This document shows positions 26,887 through 33,202 of a DNA stretch of 64,000 nucleotides, piece after piece. Within the stretch, counting starts at the first letter, position 1. The number at the start of each line of letters is the position of its first letter. Position numbers and translations under genes: made by a program. Under the pieces are notes generated by a model. That model made no database searches. It was not told the origin of the DNA and saw only the letters and a list, made by a program, of their open reading frames with translations. Source of the stretch: Chitinophaga chungangae (GTDB lineage Bacteria; Bacteroidota; Bacteroidia; Chitinophagales; Chitinophagaceae); the NCBI RefSeq assembly GCF_017742215.1, contig NZ_JAGHKP010000001.1, positions 930,001 to 994,000 on the forward strand, given 5' to 3'.

Positions 26887-28620
26887 TTAATCGATTCGTT
26901 TACCGGGCATCTCTTGCCCATTCTGGAAAAGGATCAGCTTTTCCGGGCTGCCCTGCTCATTTTTTACGAATAAGATCCTGTCGTTAATTGCCTTCATGAA
27001 AAATTTGGTTGCTGATTCCGCGTATAGTTCATGGCGGGGCTGGTTGGTAGCTTGTGCATACAATCTCCCTTCCTCTTTGGTTATCGAAATCACGAAAGAA
27101 GGTTTCAACTGGTATTTTCCAACATAGGTATCCAGGATCTTGTCCTCCACTGTTGCCTCTTTGGGATCGGGAACCTTTTCACCCAGCTCATTTAATTTTC
27201 TGATGGCGTTCATACTAAAAGGGTCCAGCTCGAGTGATTTTTTATAATCCGGAATGGCCTTTGCCTTTTCCCCATTCAGCATATATGCTTCTCCCCGGCT
27301 ATCCCAGGCATTGGCCGACCGGGGAAACTGTGTTACATTAATATTCATCAGCACAATCGCTTCTTTGATCTTGCCTACACTGATCAAATTATATCCCATT
27401 TGATTGATCTCCCCCTCATCGAGATTATAAGCAGGCTGCTTTTTTATCTTCTCAAACTGGGTCAGCGCATCTGTCAAAGATTTATTTTGGATCGCATTAC
27501 CAAGAATATATGCAACGGAGACTTTAGGCAGGTCAAAGGGTTGGTGATACAAGATCTTTATGATATCATTTTGCATCGCGCCTAAATTAGCACCCCCGGT
27601 ATTATCGAGTAATACCACCAGTTGTTTGTTCTTTGGAATCCTGATTAGCGAAGTATTGAAGCCATTGATAGCACCCTGGTGCCGCATCGCTTCAATGGAA
27701 TCTTTCAATTGACCGACCTGCATTTTTCCAACGCCCCAACCGTATGCATAATCACTTTTGTAAGGTGTAAACAGGATGGCTTTCGAGGAGGCAGACAGAA
27801 GCTTATCGGTGTACAAGGCCTGGTCCCAAATCGCCAGATCTTCAACAGTTGAATACAGGGCACCGGCGGCATATGGAATGGACATATCAATGTAGGGAGC
27901 ATTCTCATACACTAAATTCCATCGCTGGTAGCCGGAGGCCCGATTGGGTAATACTTTGTAGGATGCATCATAGCCTGTATTATGCATCTGGAGCGGTGTG
28001 AAAATGTTCTCCTGCAAAACTTTTTCATAGGGTTTACCGGTAACTTTTTCGATAATAGCTCCAAGCAATACATAACCTGAATTACTGTAAGCAAAAGCAG
28101 AGCCTGGTTCAAATTCAAGGGGTAGATCCGAAAACTTTTTAATGAAATCGGCTGGTTTGTATCGATCGCGTTCAAACGTTCTATAGTCAGGAAGGTTGGT
28201 ATAGTTGGGAATGCCGGAGGTATGGGTCAGCAAATGGTGAAGGGTAATTTTGTCGCCTGCCGCTTTGGGGTAATCGGCCAGGTAGTCGGTGATTTTTCCA
28301 TCCAGCTTTAGTTTGCCTTGTTCTGCCAGCTGCATGATCAGCATGGCCGTAAATTGCTTGGTGAGCGAACCCAGGCGAAACTTGGTGTTTGGGGTATTGG
28401 GAATATCCCATTCCATATTTGCCAGGCCGTATCCTTTCTTAAAGATCACTTTCCCATTTTCTGCAACCAGCACAGATCCGTTGAACTTGCCATTGTCCAC
28501 ATACCTGCGCATGAGATCGTCGATCTGTTTGGCTTTTTCCTGGGCGAATGCCATAGGAGCGAGGGCAAACAGCGCAAAAACGGTTATCCAATAACGGGCT
28601 GTCGTACATTTCTTTTTCAT
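26887..28620 (-). CDS. Exported serine hydrolase (beta-lactamase class C family) with TPR tail
   Basis: A 577-residue protein with a signal peptide (YWITVFALFALAPMAFAQ). The S12/beta-lactamase-like domain has the catalytic SxxK in GSLTKQF (about residue 86), the YxN-type motif in YSNSGYVLLG and the HxG-type motif in RHQGAINGF. A TPR-like region follows (SANAWDSRGEAYMLNGEKAKAIPDYKKSL) and then a short beta-rich C-terminal domain (YVGKYQLKPSF) common in this family. Such enzymes are often D-amino-acid peptidases or esterases, and only rarely antibiotic-hydrolysing. Base composition is A+T richer than in the modules. It lies upstream of the small lipoprotein gene on the minus strand. Confidence 0.88.
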   Translation of the reverse strand: MKKKCTTARYWITVFALFALAPMAFAQEKAKQIDDLMRRYVDNGKFNGSVLVAENGKVIFKKGYGLANMEWDIPNTPNTKFRLGSLTKQFTAMLIMQLAEQGKLKLDGKITDYLADYPKAAGDKITLHHLLTHTSGIPNYTNLPDYRTFERDRYKPADFIKKFSDLPLEFEPGSAFAYSNSGYVLLGAIIEKVTGKPYEKVLQENIFTPLQMHNTGYDASYKVLPNRASGYQRWNLVYENAPYIDMSIPYAAGALYSTVEDLAIWDQALYTDKLLSASSKAILFTPYKSDYAYGWGVGKMQVGQLKDSIEAMRHQGAINGFNTSLIRIPKNKQLVVLLDNTGGANLGAMQNDIIKILYHQPFDLPKVSVAYILGNAIQNKSLTDALTQFEKIKKQPAYNLDEGEINQMGYNLISVGKIKEAIVLMNINVTQFPRSANAWDSRGEAYMLNGEKAKAIPDYKKSLELDPFSMNAIRKLNELGEKVPDPKEATVEDKILDTYVGKYQLKPSFVISITKEEGRLYAQATNQPRHELYAESATKFFMKAINDRILFVKNEQGSPEKLILFQNGQEMPGKRID

Positions 28621-28745
28621 GCTTGAGATTATTTAAATTATTGTTTCTGAATTATAGTGAAGGCACTGGCGTTTTAAGCCGGTTAATATTGTATGCAGCG
28701 AATTTACTTTAATACATTCCGGCCCGGGAAATTTGTACTGTAAAT

Positions 28746-28891
28746 AGAAATGTAAACTTTGTAAATATTCCAGGATCGTGTGTGGTGGCCGGATTCCCTT
28801 TCCGGGTAGACATGGGTATCTGTATGGGGTGATCTTGTTTGGGTGGATTTTTTGGAATATAAGCGGTATCTATTGGGGAGGTGAGCGGTAA
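28746..28891 (+). pseudogene. Decayed 5' fragment of a winged-helix regulator paralog
   Basis: The stretch repeats the leader and start of the regulator at 25632. AGAAATGTAAACTTTGTAAAT at 28746-28766 matches 25611-25630 with one inserted T. From 28778 the frame reads GRIPFPGRHGYLYGVILF, alignable to GRNLFSGKGRYLGGLILL of the intact regulator. The frame stops at 28889-28891 after 37 codons, and the rest of the gene is absent; a terminator and the tRNAs follow directly. The remainder of the gene-free stretch from 28621 shows nothing else. Confidence 0.55.
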
Positions 28892-28895
28892 AAAC

Positions 28896-28924
28896 AAAAA
28901 AGCCCATCTATGATGAGCTTTTTT
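28896..28924. terminator. Bidirectional terminator downstream of the tRNAs
   Basis: A stem of AAAAAAGCCCATC and GATGAGCTTTTTT with a three-base loop and one mismatch. The flanking A and T runs let it work in both directions; on the minus strand it ends the tRNA transcript 12 bases after tRNA-Leu. Confidence 0.75.
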
Positions 28925-28936
28925 ATTCGTCTTTCG

Positions 28937-29022
28937 TACCCGGGACGGGAGTCGAACCCGTACGAGCCTTGCAGCTCACAGGATTTTAAGTCCGGCGTGT
29001 CTACCAATTCCACCACCCGGGT
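28937..29022 (-). tRNA. tRNA-Leu (anticodon TAA)
   Basis: An 86-base class II tRNA. The 7-bp acceptor stem ACCCGGG/CCCGGGT closes the structure and is followed by discriminator A. The anticodon loop reads CTTAAAA (anticodon TAA), there is an extended variable arm, and the T-loop is GGTTCGACTCC. The 3' CCA is not encoded and must be added. It is downstream of tRNA-Gly in the same direction. Confidence 0.95.
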
Positions 29023-29107
29023 ATCCTGCTTTGTAAATGTATACCATTCACAAAGAACTTTAAACAAAAATTCCAAACCGCCTCGCGACAGTTTGGAACC
29101 TTTATTA

Positions 29108-29183
<76 letters not shown>

Positions 29184-29216
29184 ATGTCTTGTAAGAACTT
29201 TTTTCTGTTGGGATTG

Positions 29217-29246
29217 CAAAGATAGGAATTGTTTACAATCTGCAAA
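29217..29246 (-). promoter_or_regulatory. Promoter of the tRNA-Gly/tRNA-Leu transcript
   Basis: On the minus strand, TTTG (29243-29246), an 18-base spacer and TATCTTTG (29217-29224) match the Bacteroidota -33 and -7 boxes exactly. The first tRNA base is 33 bases downstream. Confidence 0.75.
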
Positions 29247-29258
29247 GTATTTTTTTAC

Positions 29259-30089
29259 CTATTGAAAAAATTCATACATGTAACGCACCATCCCCAGCAG
29301 CTCTTTTTCTTTGCCATAGCACTCTTCCCGCGCAGGCAATCCCTTCTCGTCGTAGCTGTATTTCCATACCAGGTAGTCGCCCGTTTCCGCGTTCACCACC
29401 GTCATCTGCGCCAGCCGGTCCTGCGCGTCGTACTCGAAACTATAGTCCGGCAGCATCCGTTTGCGGCTGGGGTGGTACCGCAGCACGTCCGTCAGGCGGC
29501 CTTTGGCGTCGTAGTTGTAATATACGCGCTGGCGGCCCGGGGCGGCTTCTTCGGTCACTTTGCCGGCCGTGTCCGTCTGAAACAGTACGATCGTGCTGTC
29601 CAGCCCTTCTTTTTTGATCACCAGCCGCTGCAGTTTGCCCGTGCTGTCGTATTCGTACCGGCGTTTTTCGGCGGTGCGGAACTTGTCTTCCCGCCCTTTG
29701 CTGTTCGCCTGTATTTCGGCCAGCGCGCCCGCGGCCGTATACTGGTACTGCATCGTGCTGATGCTGTTCACCGCGCTGTCTACCGTGCGCGTTAGTTTGC
29801 CGCTGCCCGAAAAGGTGCTCGTCAGCACGCTGCGGCCGCTCACACGGCTTTGCGTCACGGCTTTCAGCTGCCGGAAGCTGGGATTGGTGCTCCGGATGCA
29901 AATAAAATCATTGTCCGTTTCCTGGTTGGCGTCCAGCGTTTTAACCGTCTGAAAGCTCACCTTGTTGGCCTTGAACCGGGCCATGGTAGCGGCCGTTTGA
30001 GCGGTATTATAAATGTCCTGGTAATAGTACTGCGCCCGGGCGGCGGTGCCCAGGGCCAATAAAAAGAATATATTGATGAGTATACGCAT
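29259..30089 (-). CDS. Exported protein with YD-type repeats, unknown function
   Basis: A 276-residue protein with a signal peptide (ILINIFFLLALGTAARA). The mature part has repeated strand pairs of the form RYEYDSTGKLQRL, YYNYDAKGRLTDV, SFEYDAQDRLAQM and KYSYDEKGLPA, the YD-peptide pattern also found in Rhs/wall-associated proteins, here with about four to six copies and no toxin domain. The ATG at 30089 fits both the signal peptide and the promoter found at 30108-30138; a longer frame to 30131 would start upstream of that promoter. The role is unknown, probably in the envelope. Confidence 0.75.
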   Translation of the reverse strand: MRILINIFFLLALGTAARAQYYYQDIYNTAQTAATMARFKANKVSFQTVKTLDANQETDNDFICIRSTNPSFRQLKAVTQSRVSGRSVLTSTFSGSGKLTRTVDSAVNSISTMQYQYTAAGALAEIQANSKGREDKFRTAEKRRYEYDSTGKLQRLVIKKEGLDSTIVLFQTDTAGKVTEEAAPGRQRVYYNYDAKGRLTDVLRYHPSRKRMLPDYSFEYDAQDRLAQMTVVNAETGDYLVWKYSYDEKGLPAREECYGKEKELLGMVRYMYEFFQ

Positions 30090-30107
30090 GTCTGGTGGCA
30101 ATGTTCG

Positions 30108-30138
30108 CAAAAGTACTAACGTTCCGGGCAATTTAAAA
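30108..30138 (-). promoter_or_regulatory. Bacteroidota-type promoter of the YD-repeat gene
   Basis: On the minus strand, TACTTTTG (30108-30115) matches the -7 box exactly, with TTTT 19 bases (or TTTA 18 bases) upstream as the -33 box. The start codon is 18 bases downstream. Confidence 0.5.
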
Positions 30139-30202
30139 CGTATATGCGCGGGAATAATTCATAAATCTATATCTTTAACCGTCCTAAACCTGTCAAGTAC
30201 TC

Positions 30203-31213
30203 TTGAAAACACAGCATCTCAGAAAAGATAAAACCTGTCTCAACTGCGGCCGCGAAGTGCCGGACCGCTTTTGCGGCCATTGCGGGCAGGAGAACGTGGA
30301 AACAAAGGAATCTTTCGGCCACCTCGTGAGCCATTTTTTCCAGGATATCACCCATTACGATTCCAAACTCCTCCTCACACTCAAATATCTTTTCTTTTAC
30401 CCCGGCCTGCTCACCAAAAAGTATATGCAGGGCCACCGCATGGATTATGTGAACCCCATCCGGCTGTATGTATTCACTTCCTTCGTATTTTTCCTCATGC
30501 TCAGCTTTACGCAGGAAAGCCACAACCCATACGTCCGCCACAAAGAGCGGCCGACGGTGGCGCTTACCTTCGATACGGTGGGCATAGAACTGAAAAAGGC
30601 GCTGGACAGCGGTAAGGTGAAAGATTCCGCCGAAATCGCCAAAACAAAAACGGCTGTGGAAATAATGAGGACCATGAGGGACCTGGCGCACGACACCACC
30701 GGCCGCGCCGCTTTCATCTACGATTCCCTGCAGCAGGCCATTCCCAAGAGTGAAAGGCACGGCTTCCTGCTCGGCAATACCCTCCACCGTTATTACGAAA
30801 TGCAGGACAAATACGGCGATAATGTGCAGGACGTAGTGCGCGACAAGATCACGCACAACTATCCCAAGCTCATGTTCCTGCTGCTGCCTTTCTTCGCATT
30901 GCTGCTCAAATGGTTCTTTTTCCGGAAAGCGCATTATTATGCGGACCATGCCATCTTTGCGATCCACATGCATACCTTTATTTTTATGCTGGGCATCATC
31001 GCGATAATGATCAATCTCCTGCTGCATTCAGATGCGTTATACGCCTGGTTCCTGCTGCCGGCATACATATATTTCGTGTTCGCGCTCCGCAATACCTACG
31101 CCGTGTCGCTGGGCACGGCCATCCTCGATTCCGTGCTGATCCTGCTATGTTACGCGCTGGGCACTTTGATTGTCGTGATTTTATTCCTATTGCTTATTTT
31201 CGCGATAGTATAA
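30203..31213 (+). CDS. DUF3667 zinc-ribbon membrane protein
   Basis: A 336-residue inner-membrane protein of the DUF3667 family. A zinc ribbon at the N-terminus (CLNCG ... CGHCGQ) precedes the family block DITHYDSKLLLTLKYLFFYPGLLTKKYM and several membrane helices (LYVFTSFVFFLML; LMFLLLPFFALLLKWFFF; and two near the C-terminus). The start must be TTG at 30203, since no ATG occurs before the zinc ribbon. Function of the family is not known to me. The enoyl-CoA hydratase gene follows 19 bases later, so they are likely cotranscribed. Confidence 0.85.
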   Translation: MKTQHLRKDKTCLNCGREVPDRFCGHCGQENVETKESFGHLVSHFFQDITHYDSKLLLTLKYLFFYPGLLTKKYMQGHRMDYVNPIRLYVFTSFVFFLMLSFTQESHNPYVRHKERPTVALTFDTVGIELKKALDSGKVKDSAEIAKTKTAVEIMRTMRDLAHDTTGRAAFIYDSLQQAIPKSERHGFLLGNTLHRYYEMQDKYGDNVQDVVRDKITHNYPKLMFLLLPFFALLLKWFFFRKAHYYADHAIFAIHMHTFIFMLGIIAIMINLLLHSDALYAWFLLPAYIYFVFALRNTYAVSLGTAILDSVLILLCYALGTLIVVILFLLLIFAIV

Positions 31214-31232
31214 TCACTAAATCATACACCAA

Positions 31233-32015
31233 ATGACAGCCCCCGGATTCATTATCGTACAACCGCAGGTGCGGCCTTTTATCGCCCACATCCGGCTCAA
31301 CCGGCCGAAGGAGCTCAACGCCCTCAACCTTCAGCTGATGCAGGAATTGAGAGACGCGCTGAAGCAGCTGGACGAAGACCCGCAGGTGCGCGTGATCGTG
31401 ATCGGCGGCAACGAAAAAGCGTTCGCCGCGGGGGCGGACATCCGGCAGATGGTGGGCCTTTCGGCGATGGATATGTACAACATCGACCAGTTCGCCACCT
31501 GGGACGTGATCAAAAAAATAAAAAAACCGCTCATTGCCGCCGTCAGCGGCTTCGCATTGGGCGGAGGCTGCGAACTGGCCATGCTCTGCGATATGATCGT
31601 GGCGTCTGAAACGGCGAAGTTCGGCCAGCCGGAGATCAAAATAGGGGTAATGCCCGGTGCGGGCGGCACACAGCGCCTCACACGCGCCGTTGGCAAAGCC
31701 CTCGCCATGGAAATGGTGCTCACGGGCAGGTTCATTTCCGCGCAGGAAGCGCTGAGTGCAGGGCTGATCAACCGCATTGCGCCGGTGGAGCTGTACCTGG
31801 AAGAAACTTTCCGCCTCGCGGCGGAGGTGGCCAAACAAAGCCCGCTGGCGGTGAAGATGGCAAAAGAATCGGTGCTCCGCGCATTCGACAGCACGCTGGA
31901 AGAAGGGCTGCACTTCGAAAGAAAAAATTTCTACCTGCTGTTCTCTTCAGACGATCAGAAAGAAGGCATGAACGCCTTCATCGAAAAAAGAGAACCGGTA
32001 TTTACAGGCAAGTAA
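31233..32015 (+). CDS. Enoyl-CoA hydratase/isomerase (crotonase)
   Basis: A 260-residue cytoplasmic crotonase-fold enzyme of typical length. The oxyanion-hole segment (AFAAGADIRQM) is present, and both catalytic glutamates of true hydratases are seen: Glu in GGGCELAM and Glu in QPEIKIGVMPGAGGTQRL. It should hydrate short-chain trans-2-enoyl-CoA in fatty-acid or branched-chain breakdown. Its neighbours (DUF3667 protein before, carbonic anhydrase after) are not beta-oxidation genes; the acyl-CoA dehydrogenase at 56215 is far away. Confidence 0.92.
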   Translation: MTAPGFIIVQPQVRPFIAHIRLNRPKELNALNLQLMQELRDALKQLDEDPQVRVIVIGGNEKAFAAGADIRQMVGLSAMDMYNIDQFATWDVIKKIKKPLIAAVSGFALGGGCELAMLCDMIVASETAKFGQPEIKIGVMPGAGGTQRLTRAVGKALAMEMVLTGRFISAQEALSAGLINRIAPVELYLEETFRLAAEVAKQSPLAVKMAKESVLRAFDSTLEEGLHFERKNFYLLFSSDDQKEGMNAFIEKREPVFTGK

Positions 32016-32036
32016 CTATAAAAAAATTCAGACACC

Positions 32037-32678
32037 ATGAATCCATTCGAACAATTGCTGGCAAACAACAAAGCATGGGCGGCCAAACAGGTTGAGCGTG
32101 ACAAAGATTTTTTTAAACGGCTGCAGGACCAGCAGGCGCCAAAGTTCCTGTGGATCGGGTGTTCAGACAGCAGGGTGCCTGCCAACGAGATCACAGACAC
32201 GCTGCCCGGCGAGATCTTCGTGCACCGCAATGTGGCGAATATGGTGGTGCATACGGACATGAACCTGCTCACCGTGCTCGAATACGCCGTAAAAGTGCTG
32301 GGCGTGGAGCACATTCTCGTGGTAGGCCACTACGGCTGCGGCGGCGTAAGAGCGGCCATGACGCAGCAAAATTTCGGCATCATCAACCCCTGGCTCAAAC
32401 ATATCAAAGACGTTTACCGCCTGCATAAGGACGAGCTGGACCAGCTGGAAACGCAGGACCAGCAGGTGGACCGCCTCACCGAACTGAACGTGATCGAGCA
32501 GGTGAACAACCTCGCCAAAACCATCACCGTCCAGGAAGCATGGGCCGCCGAAAAACGCCCGCACCTGCACGGATGGGTGTACGGCCTGAAAGACGGCCTC
32601 ATCAATCCCGTGTACCACATGCCGCCCTGCACCCCGCAGGACCCGATATACGAGTTCAACCTTAATTCTCCCAAATAA
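32037..32678 (+). CDS. can: Beta-class carbonic anhydrase
   Basis: A 213-residue zinc enzyme interconverting CO2 and bicarbonate. The zinc ligands can be placed: Cys42 and Asp44 in CSDSRVP, and His98 and Cys101 in GHYGCGG, the same numbering as in E. coli Can. The Asp/Arg pair DSR of the beta class is intact. It starts 21 bases after the hydratase gene, and its stop overlaps the next start (TAATG at 32676-32680). In heterotrophs it supplies bicarbonate for carboxylases such as acetyl-CoA carboxylase. Confidence 0.95.
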   Translation: MNPFEQLLANNKAWAAKQVERDKDFFKRLQDQQAPKFLWIGCSDSRVPANEITDTLPGEIFVHRNVANMVVHTDMNLLTVLEYAVKVLGVEHILVVGHYGCGGVRAAMTQQNFGIINPWLKHIKDVYRLHKDELDQLETQDQQVDRLTELNVIEQVNNLAKTITVQEAWAAEKRPHLHGWVYGLKDGLINPVYHMPPCTPQDPIYEFNLNSPK

Positions 32679-33193
32679 TGAGGCCATTCCTCACCATCGC
32701 CGCATGTTGCCTGGCGCTGGCCTGCAACAGTCCTGCCGGCACAGACAAAAAGCAGCGCACGCCCGATTCCGTGGTCATGATCCCTACGGACACGATGATC
32801 CACATTACGGACACAACCGTTACGCCCGCGCTGATCGAATCCTGGAAAACGTTTGAGAAATTCAACGGCAAATACGCCGCGGATATCAGGCTGCTCGACC
32901 AGAAGCCGCTCAAAGCGCGCCTGAAGGAAATGCTGGGGACGGAAGAAGCGGATTTCGTGGCGCGCTATAAAGTAACGCCGCCGCTGGAAGTGGATGCGGG
33001 CGTGCTGTTCAACGAAGGCTGCAAACCGCACAATTGCGGCGTGGAAGAAGCGGCTATCGCCATCGACATGAAAAAGGACGTGATCTACATCGGCATCGCG
33101 CGCAACAAAGCGGTGAAACTTTATGGCGAAAAAGGCGATGTGGCCTACCCGGAGCGGTTAATGCAGTGGATGATGAAATTCGAGGAAAAATAA
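32678..33193 (+). CDS. Putative lipoprotein, unknown function
   Basis: A 171-residue protein with a lipoprotein signal (FLTIAACCLALAC, lipidated Cys about residue 16) and a Ser/Thr/Pro-rich spacer. The globular part contains two Cys in EGCKPHNCGVEEAA and ends in an alpha-helix. Its ATG overlaps the carbonic anhydrase stop by one base, so translation is probably coupled. No domain was recognised. Its stop is 9 bases from that of the convergent LuxR sensor. Confidence 0.75.
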   Translation: MRPFLTIAACCLALACNSPAGTDKKQRTPDSVVMIPTDTMIHITDTTVTPALIESWKTFEKFNGKYAADIRLLDQKPLKARLKEMLGTEEADFVARYKVTPPLEVDAGVLFNEGCKPHNCGVEEAAIAIDMKKDVIYIGIARNKAVKLYGEKGDVAYPERLMQWMMKFEEK

Positions 33194-33202
33194 TTTGTTT
33201 GA

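Noticed and set aside
26887..28620. Antibiotic-resistance beta-lactamase
   Set aside because: The fold is shared, but the TPR tail and overall pattern fit envelope peptidases/esterases; no evidence for antibiotic hydrolysis.
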